Positions 1-10,312 of a DNA stretch of 48,052 bases are shown here, piece by piece. Numbering within the stretch: the first letter of the stretch is position 1; each line of letters starts with the position of its first letter. The notes beneath the pieces are model-generated. The model was not told the origin of the DNA and searched no databases. It worked only from the letters and a program-made list of their open reading frames with translations. Position numbers and translations under genes: made by a program. The stretch comes from Candidatus Spongiihabitans thiooxidans. GTDB lineage: Bacteria > Pseudomonadota > Gammaproteobacteria > Arenicellales > Poriferihabitantaceae. The stretch is from assembly GCA_001543005.1 (NCBI GenBank), contig LFLB01000029.1, positions 1-48,052 on the forward strand. The letters are read 5' to 3'.

Positions 1-455
1 GGCTTGATGGTCTGGAACGACTGTTGGTCGAGCGCGGTTTGCTCAGCACGGCCGAGCTACAAAGCGGCAAAGCGGCGAATAAGGGGCGGTTGCAAGCGGT
101 TACGGTTGAGCGCGTGGCGGAGATTATAGGCCAAGGCGCGCCGACCATTTTACCTGCTGAAGCCGCACCCCGGTTTATCAGCGGCACACGTGTCAGGGCG
201 CGAAACGTTACCTCACGATCTCATACCCGCGCCCCACGCTACACGCGAGGACGCGAAGGGGTGATTGTGTTCCATCACGGCGCGCATGTTTTCCCGGACC
301 AGCACGCGGCAATCGGCGAAAAACAACCGAAACATCTTTATAACGTTCGTTTTGAAGCCCACGAGCTTTGGGGCGAAGCGGGCGCAGAAGGGAAGTCCGC
401 GGTGTATGTCGATCTGTTCGAGCCTTATCTGGAGGAGGTGAATGCCACGCCCTGA
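1..455 (+). CDS. nthB: Nitrile hydratase beta subunit (3' part, cut by window edge)
   Basis: The frame is open to the left edge, so this is the C-terminal part of a longer protein. The segment RVRARNVTSRSHTRAPRY followed by GREGVIVFHHGAHVFPD and LYNVRFEAHELWG is the conserved C-terminal SH3-like barrel of nitrile hydratase beta subunits. This subunit pairs with the metal-binding alpha subunit, which should lie just upstream, and hydrates nitriles to amides in the cytoplasm. The residues before it (LERLLVERGLL) fit the helical middle of the family. The stop overlaps the start of the accessory gene by 14 bases, a sign of translational coupling. The family call is safe from these motifs. The metal (Fe or Co) cannot be judged without the alpha subunit. 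Confidence 0.88.
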   Translation, partial: LDGLERLLVERGLLSTAELQSGKAANKGRLQAVTVERVAEIIGQGAPTILPAEAAPRFISGTRVRARNVTSRSHTRAPRYTRGREGVIVFHHGAHVFPDQHAAIGEKQPKHLYNVRFEAHELWGEAGAEGKSAVYVDLFEPYLEEVNATP

Positions 456-714
456 ACTCATCTCCGGGCCCATTCCCGGGCAACCGCAAGCCGACGGCGA
501 ACTGGTCTTTGCCGCGCCGTGGCAGGCACGAACATTCGTCATGGCGGTGCAGCTCAATCAATCGGGGTTATTCGAGTGGAAAGAATGGGCCGCGCTTTTG
601 GCGAGTAACATTGCCGAGTTCGAGCAACATAACGCCATTGAAGACAGCGATACATACTACCGACTCTGGCAACAAACCCTGGAGCAAATCGTCGCGGAAA
701 AAACCGGGTTGTGA
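442..714 (+). CDS. Nitrile hydratase accessory protein
   Basis: A 90-residue protein that starts inside the end of the beta-subunit gene. Its core, PWQARTFVMAVQLNQSGLF then EWKEWAALLASNI, matches the short accessory or activator proteins encoded after nitrile hydratase subunits. These resemble the N-terminal helical domain of the beta subunit and are thought to help load metal into the alpha subunit. Length and position both fit that family. The ATG at 442 is supported by a purine-rich stretch (ggaggagg) a few bases upstream, inside the beta gene. Role as a maturation factor is family knowledge and has not been shown for this gene. Confidence 0.8.
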   Translation: MPRPELISGPIPGQPQADGELVFAAPWQARTFVMAVQLNQSGLFEWKEWAALLASNIAEFEQHNAIEDSDTYYRLWQQTLEQIVAEKTGL

Positions 715-924
715 TTGCTAGTTGTGATAGATGGTGAAGTGCAGGGTGTTCCGACAGCCTAATAGGGGGGTCGCAATCGCTTATCGTCGTTGCTGCGATT
801 GTGGCTACGTCTGTGTTCCCTATCAGCAAACAATCGGGGGATGTTAGAATAGGCTTGTTTTGCGAGAGCGGCTCTTGTTGAGTTGCCTGGCATTTTCTCA
901 AGGGGTTGTTGCCCCTGTTTGCCC

Positions 925-992
925 GTCGGATAAATCGCAAGCGATTTATCCGACATAAGTGGGAGTAATTTGGCTTTGCCAAAACTCCCACT
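925..992. repeat. Twin perfect hairpins before the peroxiredoxin gene
   Basis: The stretch 715-1021 has no convincing gene. It holds two adjacent inverted repeats. The first is a perfect 14-bp stem (925-938 with 941-954) closed by only two bases. The second pairs agtgggagt (958-966) with its complement at 984-992 and ttggc with gccaa inside, with a two-base bulge. They could be a bidirectional terminator, a dispersed intergenic palindrome (REP-like) or a structured 5' leader. A long antisense frame across 554-1399 follows the codon structure of the real genes and is taken as a shadow. Confidence 0.6.
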
Positions 993-1021
993 AAATGTGT
1001 ACTTATAGAGGAGGATTTGAA

Positions 1022-1504
1022 ATGACTATCAAAATTGGTGATCGAATACCCAATATAACCATCGCCATCATGGCAGCGGACGGGCCGGCAGAATTGACCA
1101 CCGATGAAATTTTCGCGGATAAAAAGGTGGTGCTTTTTGCCCTGCCCGGAGCCTATACGCCGACCTGCTCGACCGCGCACTTGCCCGGTTATGTGGTGCA
1201 TCACGATGCCCTTGTAGAAAAAGGGGTCGATGCCATTGCCTGCTTGTCGGTCAACGATGCGTTTGTGATGGCGGCCTGGGGCGAAGCACAAAATGTCGAT
1301 AAAAATATACTGATGTTGGCGGACGGCAGCGGTGCGTTTACCGAGGCGGTCGGGCTGGAGTTGGATTTGACCGCGCGCCACATGGGGGTTCGCTCGCAAC
1401 GCTATGCCATGATTGTCGATGATGGCGTGGTTACCCAGCTAAATGTCGAGCAAGGCGCCAATTTCGAGGTCAGCAATGCCGAAACTATCCTGCGGCTGTT
1501 GTAA
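1022..1504 (+). CDS. Peroxiredoxin, Prx5/redoxin type
   Basis: A 160-residue thiol peroxidase. The peroxidatic motif PGAYTPTCS places the active cysteine at residue 49, and a second cysteine (74, in IACLSVND) lies in the position common in Prx5 proteins. It should reduce hydrogen peroxide and alkyl hydroperoxides in the cytoplasm using a glutathione or thioredoxin-type donor. I chose the ATG at 1022 because gaggagg stands at 1008-1014 and the family N-terminus (IKIGDRIPN) begins there. A longer frame from 995 has no such support. The gene stands alone between the hairpins and a possible terminator. Confidence 0.92.
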   Translation: MTIKIGDRIPNITIAIMAADGPAELTTDEIFADKKVVLFALPGAYTPTCSTAHLPGYVVHHDALVEKGVDAIACLSVNDAFVMAAWGEAQNVDKNILMLADGSGAFTEAVGLELDLTARHMGVRSQRYAMIVDDGVVTQLNVEQGANFEVSNAETILRLL

Positions 1505-1540
1505 AATGTGACCGCCATAAACGCGCGAATGCTTGCGCTC

Positions 1541-1567
1541 ACTTGCGATCAATATGAGCAAGTTTTT
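1541..1567 (+). terminator. Possible rho-independent terminator after the peroxiredoxin gene
   Basis: ACTTGC (1541-1546) pairs with GCAAGT (1558-1563) and is followed directly by four T residues. The 6-bp stem and 11-base loop are weak, so this is only a candidate. Confidence 0.35.
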
Positions 1568-1610
1568 CAGGGGGGTAAAAATTCTCTTTCTCTACCGATA
1601 TTTAATGCTG

Positions 1611-1616
1611 TATAAT
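1611..1616 (+). promoter_or_regulatory. Perfect -10 box just upstream of the guaB start
   Basis: TATAAT ends six bases before the guaB ATG. The expected transcription start would fall on or beside the start codon. No ribosome binding site is visible between 1600 and 1622, and no good -35 box lies 16-18 bases upstream. This suggests a leaderless transcript or a chance match. Confidence 0.4.
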
Positions 1617-1622
1617 CCGTAG

Positions 1623-3083
<1,461 letters not shown>

Positions 3084-3133
3084 CAATTTCCAGTAATTTT
3101 CGCGCCGATGAATTTTGTCGTTTTGATTAGCGC

Positions 3134-4708
3134 ATGAACACATTCCATGACCCGCAGCAACAAAAAATACTGATATTGGATTTTGGCGCACAATATACCC
3201 AGCTTATTGGGCGTTGCGTGCGGGAGTTGGGGGTTTATTGTGAAATTTTTCCATTTGATGTTGACCCCGACAAAATAAAGGCATTTGCCGCAAACGGTTT
3301 TATTCTTTCAGGCAGCCATGCGTCAACTTATCAGGATTACGAAACCAACGCTCCCGGCATAGTTTTTGATACGCGACTGCCGATTCTTGGAATTTGTTAT
3401 GGGATGCAAACATTGGTCTCCCAGCTTGGGGGAGTGGTTGAAAATACGACTGCTCAAGAATATGGATATGCCGAATATGGGCATGCCGTAGTCAACACCT
3501 GTGCCAATAGCAAATTGTGCGGGCAAGCCGGTCAGGCGCTGGCGGTCTGGATGAGCCACGGCGATCGAGTGAGCGAACTGCCGGCCGGATTCAAGGTCAT
3601 CGGTGCCACCAGCCGTTGCCCTTATGCCATCATCGCCGATGAAGACCGAGATTACTATGGCGTTCAGTTTCATCCCGAAGTGACTCACACCGTGGACGGT
3701 AAACGGATTTTATCGCGCTTTGTTCATGACATTTGTGGCTGTGGCGCGGACTGGGTTTCGGCGAATATTATTGAAAGCCAATTGCGCGATATTAAAAATC
3801 GGGTTGGCAGTGAGCGCGTGATACTGGGGCTTTCCGGCGGCGTCGATTCGGCTGTTGTGGCGGCGCTGTTGCATCGCGCCATCGGCGCTCAGTTGACCTG
3901 TATTTTTGTGGATACCGGGTTGCTGCGTTTGCACGAAGGCGACCAGGTTATGGAAGCTTTTTCCGAACATCTGGGGGTAAAAGTTATTCGCGTAAATGCG
4001 GCGGATGATTATTTCAAACGCCTGAAGGGCATTGATGATCCTGAACAAAAACGAAAAATCATCGGCAACCTTTTTATAGAAATATTTGAACGGGAGTCGC
4101 GCAAAATAAAAAATGCGAAATGGTTGGCGCAGGGAACAATCTACCCGGATGTGATCGAGTCGGCAGGAAATAAGCATGGAACGGCCAAAGTCATAAAATC
4201 TCATCACAATGTCGGTGGACTGCCAGCGGATATGAATCTAAAGTTATTGGAGCCGTTGCGTGAGTTGTTTAAGGATGAGGTGCGAAGCATGGGCCTGGCG
4301 TTGGGGCTACCGAAAAAAATGGTCTATCGGCATCCATTTCCAGGTCCCGGATTGGGCGTGAGAATTCTTGGCGAAGTTAAACGGGAGTATGCGGAAATTT
4401 TGCGCCAGGCCGATGCGATTTTTCTTGAAGAGTTGTATGCCCATGATTTATATGACGAAATAAGCCAGGCTTTTGCGGTGTTCCTGCCGGTTAAATCCGT
4501 CGGCGTGGTCGGGGATAATCGTGCCTATGAATATGTTATTGCACTTCGTGCAGTAGAAACCGTGGATTTTATGACCGCCACTTGGAAGCAGATTCCATAT
4601 GATGTGCTCGGGGTAATTTCTAATCGTATCATCAATGAAGTGCGCGGAATTAGTCGAGTGGTCTATGATATATCGGGCAAGCCGCCGGCCACGATAGAGT
4701 GGGAATGA
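3134..4708 (+). CDS. guaA: GMP synthase (glutamine-hydrolysing)
   Basis: A 524-residue, full-length enzyme that converts XMP to GMP using ATP and glutamine. The N-terminal class I glutamine amidotransferase domain has the nucleophile in LGICYGMQ (Cys 88) and the His-Glu pair in FHPEV. The ATP pyrophosphatase domain starts with the P-loop [17 protein letters not shown] near residue 235, and the C-terminal dimerisation domain ends with the expected PATIEWE. It lies 50 bases after guaB and its stop overlaps the tadA start in an ATGA. Confidence 0.98.
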   Translation: MNTFHDPQQQKILILDFGAQYTQLIGRCVRELGVYCEIFPFDVDPDKIKAFAANGFILSGSHASTYQDYETNAPGIVFDTRLPILGICYGMQTLVSQLGGVVENTTAQEYGYAEYGHAVVNTCANSKLCGQAGQALAVWMSHGDRVSELPAGFKVIGATSRCPYAIIADEDRDYYGVQFHPEVTHTVDGKRILSRFVHDICGCGADWVSANIIESQLRDIKNRVGSERVILGLSGGVDSAVVAALLHRAIGAQLTCIFVDTGLLRLHEGDQVMEAFSEHLGVKVIRVNAADDYFKRLKGIDDPEQKRKIIGNLFIEIFERESRKIKNAKWLAQGTIYPDVIESAGNKHGTAKVIKSHHNVGGLPADMNLKLLEPLRELFKDEVRSMGLALGLPKKMVYRHPFPGPGLGVRILGEVKREYAEILRQADAIFLEELYAHDLYDEISQAFAVFLPVKSVGVVGDNRAYEYVIALRAVETVDFMTATWKQIPYDVLGVISNRIINEVRGISRVVYDISGKPPATIEWE

Positions 4709-5193
4709 CGTCAGGTGGACTGACGTCAGGTAGACTGACGCGGCGCCAACTGCACCATCAGTTTATGGCGCGGGCTTTGGAGTTGGCAATCATGGCGCAG
4801 GAGCGCGATGAAATTCCGGTGGGCGCCGTGGTCGTGCAAAATGAAAAAATCATTGGCGAAGGATTCAACTGCTCAATAGGAAATCATGACGCCAGCGGTC
4901 ACGCGGAAATCATGGCGTTGCGCGCGGCCGGTAAAACCATCGAAAACTATCGCCTCGATAAATGCAGTTTGTATGTAACGATGGAGCCGTGCATTATGTG
5001 CGCCGGCGCCATTTTGCATGCGCGCATCGAGCATCTGATTTTTGCGACCCACGACCTGAAATTTGGCGCCGCCGGCAGCCAACTCAATCTGTTGCAGTCC
5101 CGGTTCTTGAATCACCGCTGTTCAATCACCGCCGGAATAATGCAAGCGAAGTGCCAGGAATTGATCCAACAGTTCTTCAAACAGCGTAGATAA
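4705..5193 (+). CDS. tadA: tRNA-specific adenosine deaminase
   Basis: TadA deaminates A34 to inosine in tRNA-Arg(ACG), allowing wobble reading. The zinc and proton-shuttle motif HAEIMALR and the second zinc motif EPCIMCAGA are both present, as is GAAGS near the C-terminus. The ATG at 4705 overlaps the guaA stop (ATGA), which argues for coupling. It adds about 20 residues before the conserved start of the domain, and a second ATG at 4765 would also give a complete domain. The extra N-terminus is encoded by a 15-bp tandem duplication (4706-4735) and is probably dispensable. Confidence 0.95.
   Translation: MTSGGLTSGRLTRRQLHHQFMARALELAIMAQERDEIPVGAVVVQNEKIIGEGFNCSIGNHDASGHAEIMALRAAGKTIENYRLDKCSLYVTMEPCIMCAGAILHARIEHLIFATHDLKFGAAGSQLNLLQSRFLNHRCSITAGIMQAKCQELIQQFFKQRR
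4706..4735. repeat. 15-bp tandem duplication at the guaA/tadA junction
   Basis: The unit tgacgtcaggtggac is followed directly by tgacgtcaggtagac (one mismatch) and a third partial copy tgacg. The first unit begins with the guaA stop codon. The period is a multiple of three, so the tadA frame stays open. Confidence 0.85.
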
Positions 5194-5278
5194 TGGGGGC
5201 AGGTTATTTATCATTAACAATAGATTCAGATAAGATTGACAATATCGTTTTATAAGGTTGACAATAAAGGCTAAACTT

Positions 5279-6316
5279 ATGGTAGGCATACGCAAAAGAG
5301 GTGAAAACATTCGCCAATTTATTCTGGATAATGTCAGGCACAATCCAAAAGATATAGTCGCACTGACATCAAATGCATACGATATTTCAAGACAGGCCGT
5401 TAATAAGCACATTAAGCGACTTGTTGAACAGCATGCTCTTTTAGTACGTGGCGCAACTAGAAATAAATTTTACATTTTGCATCCGTTAGAAAAATGGGAA
5501 CATATTTATGCCTTAAACGGGGCATTAGCAGAAGATACAGTATGGCGTACAGATATTTCGAAATTTGTAAGTGACTTATCCGATAATGTAATTGATATTT
5601 GGCATTATGGCTTTACTGAGATACTAAATAATGCAATTGATCATTCTTCCGGTGAACAGGTACATATTCAGGTGACCAAAACAGTCACAACAACTGAAAT
5701 TGTACTTTATGATGATGGCGAAGGTATTTTCAAAAAGATTCAACGTGAATTAAAATTAGATGATGAACGCCATTCTGTTCTTGAACTTGCAAAAGGCAAG
5801 TTAACAACAGACCCTGACAGACATACTGGAGAAGGCATATTTTTTAGTTCACGAATGTTTGATAACTTTGCCATTTTATCAGGCAATGTTTATTTCTCGC
5901 ATAAATATGATCAAGTTAAAGATTGGATATTAGAACGTCAGAAGTTCCAGTCAGGCACAGGTGTTTTCATGGAATTATCAAATAACACAGCGAGAACATT
6001 AAAACGTGTCTTCGATGACTTTACATCAGGAGACGATTATGGATTTACCAAAACCGTTGTTCCTGTACGCCTAACTCAATATGGAGACGATAAACTCATT
6101 TCAAGATCGCAAGCCAAGAGATTACTCGTTAGAGTTGAAAAATTCAAAACAGTTATTTTTGATTTTGATGAAGTTGAGATAATTGGCCAAGCTTTTGCTG
6201 ATGAAATTTTTCGAGTATTTAAATTACAACATCCAACAATGCAACTAATTTATTTGAAGGCTAATAAACAGGTAACACAAATGATCACACGCGCTTTATT
6301 AAAAGATAATGCCTAA
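5279..6316 (+). CDS. HTH / histidine-kinase-like ATPase / STAS-like (DUF4325) regulator
   Basis: About 345 residues with three parts. The N-terminal 70 residues look like a winged helix (DISRQAVNKHIKRLVEQ). The centre is a GHKL ATPase: ILNNAIDHS carries the N-box, DDGEGI the G1 box, and HTGEGIFFSS a second glycine box. The C-terminal part, VIFDFDEVEIIGQAFADEIFRVF, resembles the STAS-like DUF4325 domain. There is no phospho-acceptor histidine domain and no transmembrane segment, so it is a cytoplasmic regulator rather than a sensor kinase. I prefer the ATG at 5279 (aaagg upstream) over a TTG at 5258. The gene is AT-rich compared with guaA/tadA and may be acquired. Function is not known. Confidence 0.7.
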   Translation: MVGIRKRGENIRQFILDNVRHNPKDIVALTSNAYDISRQAVNKHIKRLVEQHALLVRGATRNKFYILHPLEKWEHIYALNGALAEDTVWRTDISKFVSDLSDNVIDIWHYGFTEILNNAIDHSSGEQVHIQVTKTVTTTEIVLYDDGEGIFKKIQRELKLDDERHSVLELAKGKLTTDPDRHTGEGIFFSSRMFDNFAILSGNVYFSHKYDQVKDWILERQKFQSGTGVFMELSNNTARTLKRVFDDFTSGDDYGFTKTVVPVRLTQYGDDKLISRSQAKRLLVRVEKFKTVIFDFDEVEIIGQAFADEIFRVFKLQHPTMQLIYLKANKQVTQMITRALLKDNA

Positions 6317-6382
6317 CGCCAAATTCAGCGGCCGCTGGCAGATATACGATGAACTCTGCAAACACACTATTTAACTTATACC

Positions 6383-7672
6383 ATGTCATTTTCATCTTTA
6401 GGTCTTTCTCCTTCACTACTTCGTGCTATTGAAGAAAAAGGATATTCAAAACCTTACCCTATTCAGTTAGAAGCCATTCCTGCCGTTCTATTAGGTAAAG
6501 ATATAATGGCGGCAGCCCAAACAGGTACAGGAAAAACGGCTAGTTTTACTTTACCGTTATTACAGCTTCTTGATAATGGAAAGAGAAGAAAGCCAAATCA
6601 TATTCGTGCTTTAGTATTAACGCCTACTCGCGAGTTAGCAGCACAAGTTGCTGACAGTGTGGCTACATACGGCAAACATGTTTCTTTAAAATCAACGGCG
6701 GTTTTTGGTGGGGTTAAAATTAATCCTCAAATAGCAAAGCTACGAGCTGGTGTGGATGTTTTAATAGCGACACCGGGTAGACTCATTGATTTATATAACC
6801 AAAAGGCTATAAATTTTTCACAAGTGGAAATTCTGGTGCTTGATGAGGCTGATCGTATGCTGGATATGGGCTTTATCCGCGATATTAAAAAAATTCTGGC
6901 ATTACTGCCTAAAACGCGACAGAACTTGATGTTTTCAGCCACTTTTTCCGATGAAATCAGGAAATTAACCGCTGGGATACTAAAAAACCCATTACAAATA
7001 GAAGTTAGTCCTAGAAATGCAGCGGCACAAAGTGTTAAACAATCTATTTACGAGGTCGATAAAAGTAAAAAAACAGCATTACTCAGTCATTTAATTCGAG
7101 ATAATAATTGGGAGCAAGTGTTGGTTTTTACCCGTACCAAACATGGTGCGAATCGATTGACTAAAAAGCTGGAGCAAGATGGCATTAGTGCTGTTGCAAT
7201 TCATAGTAATAAAAGTCAGGCTGCAAGGACGCGTGCTTTATCTGAGTTTAAAATTAATAAAATTCGTGTTTTAGTAGCGACAGATATTGCAGCAAGGGGT
7301 ATTGATATTAGTGAATTACCCCATGTGGTTAATTTTGAATTACCTAATGTGGCAGGAGATTATATTCATCGTATCGGTCGGACGGGAAGGGCGGGGTCAG
7401 AAGGTGAAGCAATTTCTTTAGTCAGTGCGGATGAAGTTAAATTGCTACTGGGAATTGAAAAATTGATTCAACAGATATTAGTGCGAGAGGTGGAAACAGG
7501 TTTTATTCCCAGTCACTCAGTGCCAATAACACATTTGAAAGATCGATCCAGTCAACAGAAGAAAGCGAAAAAACCGGGACATGACAAGCACAATATTTCA
7601 GCAAATAAAAGAAGGACAAAGCATTCAAAAAAGCTGGCAAATGTAAGCCGAGGTCAAGTCAAAAGAAAGTAA
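6383..7672 (+). CDS. rhlE: DEAD-box RNA helicase, RhlE type
   Basis: A 429-residue ATP-dependent RNA helicase. Motifs appear in the usual order: Q motif near YPIQLEAIP, motif I AQTGTGKT (45-52), [24 protein letters not shown], the SAT motif in MFSATF, then [11 protein letters not shown] and [10 protein letters not shown] in the second RecA lobe. The tail after residue 370 is short and rich in lysine and arginine, as in RhlE and RNA-binding relatives. Such proteins remodel RNA structure, for example in ribosome assembly or decay. It is AT-rich like the gene before it, and a RAYT-derived repeat follows 24 bases after the stop. Confidence 0.93.
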   Translation: MSFSSLGLSPSLLRAIEEKGYSKPYPIQLEAIPAVLLGKDIMAAAQTGTGKTASFTLPLLQLLDNGKRRKPNHIRALVLTPTRELAAQVADSVATYGKHVSLKSTAVFGGVKINPQIAKLRAGVDVLIATPGRLIDLYNQKAINFSQVEILVLDEADRMLDMGFIRDIKKILALLPKTRQNLMFSATFSDEIRKLTAGILKNPLQIEVSPRNAAAQSVKQSIYEVDKSKKTALLSHLIRDNNWEQVLVFTRTKHGANRLTKKLEQDGISAVAIHSNKSQAARTRALSEFKINKIRVLVATDIAARGIDISELPHVVNFELPNVAGDYIHRIGRTGRAGSEGEAISLVSADEVKLLLGIEKLIQQILVREVETGFIPSHSVPITHLKDRSSQQKKAKKPGHDKHNISANKRRTKHSKKLANVSRGQVKRK

Positions 7673-7695
7673 AAAATTACTCATGTTAAATCAAG

Positions 7696-7856
7696 GGGCC
7701 AGAGTAGAAATTATTTGTTAAGCAAATTAAGCAACTTTATCAACGAAGAGTGGAACCAGAAAAACCTGGTCCCAAACCCCAATAATTTCTACTCTGACCC
7801 TGATCTATGTTCCAATAATTTCTACTCTGACCCTGATCTATCTGACCCTGATCTAT
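7696..7856. mobile_element. MITE-like deletion derivative of a RAYT element
   Basis: The left end gggccagagtagaaattatt (7697-7716) and the right end aataatttctactctgaccc (7781-7800) are inverted copies with one mismatch. Between them, 7731-7779 matches the 3' part of the larger copy at about 8889-8939, including the small hairpin around accagaaaaacctggt. The right end is repeated again at 7814-7833, and its tail gaccctgatcta a third time at 7845-7856. It looks like a RAYT-type element that lost its transposase. It fills almost all of the gap before lysE. Confidence 0.75.
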
Positions 7857-7970
7857 CCCCTATGACGAAAGGGAAAACAAATAGATAATGGGGACAGGCG
7901 ACTTTTTAGTAAATCAAACCGTTGAGGACATAGTAAAAAATGAAATCGATGTGGATTTGGAAATAGCATC

Positions 7971-8570
7971 GTGAGCATGGGGCCGATACTCCTATTTGTA
8001 TTATTCACCGTGCCGCTGGTTGCAAGTCCAGGTCCAGTTAATATATTGCTGGTTGGGTTGGGAGTTAATCATGGGGTGTGGAAAAACTTGCCGTTTGTTG
8101 GTGGACTGATTTGTTCGGCGGCACTCATTTCGTTTGCCTGCTTGCTCGGATTGCAAGTAATTTTACAAAATAAAATCATTCATCAAACGGTAGTCATTAC
8201 CGGAGCGTGTTACATCGGTTATTTGGCAATCAAGTTATATCGCTTGGTGCCTGGCACGATAGAAAGCAATGCGAGCGCGCATCGCTTTCGCGATGGGTTG
8301 TTGGTTACTTTGTTGAACCCAAAATTTTATGTGATGGTCACGGCGGTGTTCGCGCAGTTTATTGGAGAGAGTGTGCGTAGTGCGATTTGGGTTGTGCTGG
8401 GATTTTTGTTGTTGTTAACGCTCGCGCATATTGGTTGGCTGGTGGTCGGCACTACTTTGCAACGAGTCAGTCGTGATGTACGGCGTTTAGGCGTGTTGAA
8501 TAAATTGATGGGGGCATCGTTGTTTGTTTTCGCGCTATATTTTGTTGCGCAGGTTTTTTGGCACGTGTAG
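7971..8570 (+). CDS. LysE/RhtB-family amino-acid exporter
   Basis: A 199-residue inner-membrane protein with about six hydrophobic segments. The N-terminal signature VASPGPVNILLVGLGVNHG is the conserved ASPGP motif of the LysE/RhtB family, and RDGLLVTLLNPKFYVMV is the second family motif (LNPK). Members export amino acids or related small solutes using the proton gradient. The substrate cannot be told. The GTG at 7971 is better spaced from tttggaaa than the ATG at 7977, and both give the same domain. The gene is bracketed by two decayed RAYT-type elements. Confidence 0.85.
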   Translation: MSMGPILLFVLFTVPLVASPGPVNILLVGLGVNHGVWKNLPFVGGLICSAALISFACLLGLQVILQNKIIHQTVVITGACYIGYLAIKLYRLVPGTIESNASAHRFRDGLLVTLLNPKFYVMVTAVFAQFIGESVRSAIWVVLGFLLLLTLAHIGWLVVGTTLQRVSRDVRRLGVLNKLMGASLFVFALYFVAQVFWHV

Positions 8571-8602
8571 TCAAAATTTGTTTCGGATAATTGGGTAAGA
8601 TA

Positions 8603-8626
8603 CAAGAACGCATTCAAGAACGCATT
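8603..8626. repeat. 12-bp tandem duplication after lysE
   Basis: Two perfect head-to-tail copies of caagaacgcatt, immediately before the left end of the second RAYT-type element. Confidence 0.85.
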
Positions 8627-8627
8627 A

Positions 8628-8966
8628 GGGTCAGAGTAGAAATTATTTGTTAAACGAATTAATTCGTTGAAATGTAATGAATACCATCGTAACTATCTTG
8701 GCTTTCTATTAGATGGGGCAATAGCCTATGGTATGGATGTCCATGCGTGGGTTTTGATGAATATCAAAGAAGACAGCGTTATCAGGATTTGTTTGAAGAT
8801 ATTTTGAATGTTGAACCAGTTGGTGATTTGAGAAATGAAACAAATAGCGGTATGGCATTTGGGAGTGCAAGGTTTAAGGAGCAAGTTGAACAACTTTATC
8901 AACGATGAGTGAAGTCAGAAAAACCTGGTCCCAAGCCCTAATAGTTTCTACTCTGACCCTGATCTA
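8628..8966. mobile_element. Decayed RAYT (REP-associated tyrosine transposase) element
   Basis: The left end gggtcagagtagaaattatt (8628-8647) and right end aatagtttctactctgaccc (8940-8959) form an imperfect inverted repeat and match the ends of the smaller copy at 7696-7856. The interior carries a broken transposase gene. With the small copy, this element brackets lysE. No gene other than the pseudogene is visible in 8571-9070. Confidence 0.75.
8670..8908 (+). pseudogene. RAYT / IS200-like Y1 transposase, internally deleted and frameshifted
   Basis: Two frames must be joined to read it. The first gives RNYLGFLLDGAIAYGMDVHAW and VLMN, matching the strand and turn before the HUH motif of Y1 transposases. 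The second, from about 8759, gives RRQRYQDLFEDIL, LRNETNSGMAFGSARFK and EQVEQLYQR then stop, typical of the RAYT C-terminus. The HUH histidines and the catalytic tyrosine region between them are missing, so the protein cannot be active. Confidence 0.75.
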
Positions 8967-9070
8967 CTCCAAGGGCATTTAAGGCCATCATTATTGAAGT
9001 ATATGGAATTTCGTAAAAGTTGCGTTATACTGTGTCCGTTATTCCTGAATTTATCGCTGTGGAGGAAAAA

Positions 9071-10186
9071 ATGATAAAACTATCTATATTATTGAAGAGC
9101 GGTGTGGTCAGCGTTGCATCTTTAATCCTGCTATTTGGCGCCGGTTCAGCATCGGCTGCAGGGGTGTTAAACGTAACCAACTGGGATGAATATATTGCAG
9201 AAGACACTATTTCAAACTTTGAAGCGGAATATGATATCAAAGTTATCTATGATGTTTACGAATCCCAGGAAGTCATCGATTCCAAACTTCTGGCCGGGAA
9301 TTCTGGTTACGATGTGGTCAGTCATGCGGGTAGTGCAATAGCGCGCCTGATACCCGCCGGTATCCTGCAACCAGTTGACAAGTCCAAACTGGATAACTTC
9401 AAGCACATGCGCCCCGAGGTTATGGCGCAGTTAGGCGAAAGCTGGGATCCGGGCAATCAATATGTGGTGCCATATATGTGGGGGACGCATGGCGTTACCT
9501 ATAACGAATCGTTGGTCAAAGAAACCTATCCTGATGCGCCGATTGGCTCGCTGGACTTGATTTTCGATCCAGAGCATATTTCTAAAATTGATGCCTGCGG
9601 CGTGGCCTTCCTGGACTCGCCGACCGATATGATTCCAATGGCGTTGTCTTACCTGGGGTTTGAACCAAGTTCAACCAACAAAGCCGACTATGCGGCGGTC
9701 GAGGAAATGCTGTTGAAAATCCGCCCTTATATCAAGACTTTCGATAATTATGCGTATCAACAATTGATCCAAAAGGAGTTTTGCGTGGTAACCAGTTGGG
9801 GCCCGGATGGCTTGTTGGCGATGTCCTCGGCGGCAGAATTGGATACCGGTATAGAACTGAATTTTTTCATTCCGCCTGGCAAGGATGCTGCTACTTTTTG
9901 GGTGGATGGCTGGGTGATTCCCGCCGACGCCGAGAATGTGGAAAATGCACACCTGTTCTTGAACTACATGATGCGCCCGCAAGTGGGTGCTAACGATACC
10001 AATCTCACTTGGTACGCTTCCGCCAACAAAGATTCATTCGATTTAATCGATTCTGAAATAACTAGCAGCTCGGCCGCTTTCCCGCCGCCGGAAGCCGTGG
10101 CGTTAATGTACACCTCTGCGGTATTGCCACCAAAAATCGAACGTTTGTTGACCAGAACCTGGACCAATTTCAAGGCGGGCAATTAG
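9071..10186 (+). CDS. potF: Polyamine-type ABC transporter, periplasmic binding protein
   Basis: A 371-residue solute-binding protein of the PotD/PotF family. A signal peptide (KLSILLKSGVVSVASLILLF, then ASAAG) precedes the family start LNVTNWDEYIAEDT. YMWGTHGVTYNE and the later FFIPPGKDAATFWVDGWVIP are conserved in polyamine-binding proteins and place the aspartate and aromatic residues that hold putrescine or spermidine. I chose the ATG at 9071 because gtggagg stands 6-12 bases upstream. A frame from 9020 adds residues before the signal peptide. A -10-like TATACT lies at 9026. It heads a four-gene transporter operon. Substrates other than polyamines, such as other amines, are possible. Confidence 0.9.
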   Translation: MIKLSILLKSGVVSVASLILLFGAGSASAAGVLNVTNWDEYIAEDTISNFEAEYDIKVIYDVYESQEVIDSKLLAGNSGYDVVSHAGSAIARLIPAGILQPVDKSKLDNFKHMRPEVMAQLGESWDPGNQYVVPYMWGTHGVTYNESLVKETYPDAPIGSLDLIFDPEHISKIDACGVAFLDSPTDMIPMALSYLGFEPSSTNKADYAAVEEMLLKIRPYIKTFDNYAYQQLIQKEFCVVTSWGPDGLLAMSSAAELDTGIELNFFIPPGKDAATFWVDGWVIPADAENVENAHLFLNYMMRPQVGANDTNLTWYASANKDSFDLIDSEITSSSAAFPPPEAVALMYTSAVLPPKIERLLTRTWTNFKAGN

Positions 10187-10312
10187 AAAAGTTCGGTGCG
10201 TCAGATATAAGAGTGGCCTCCTAAAGGTGGTTCTGGTGCCAGGTAAGTTTTTAATGTGTTGGCTTACAATGGCCGGATTTCCCGTTGCCATGAACTTTCA
10301 ATGAGATGAGTC

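Noticed and set aside
554..1399. A 281-residue antisense open frame across the accessory gene and peroxiredoxin gene.
   Set aside because: It covers two well-supported genes and has no recognisable domain or start signal.
6311..6345. GCCTAAC at the stop of the HTH/ATPase/STAS gene, followed by cagcggccgctg, like the start of an attC.
   Set aside because: No GTTRRRY end and no second arm are found within 120 bases. The palindrome alone is not enough to call a cassette.
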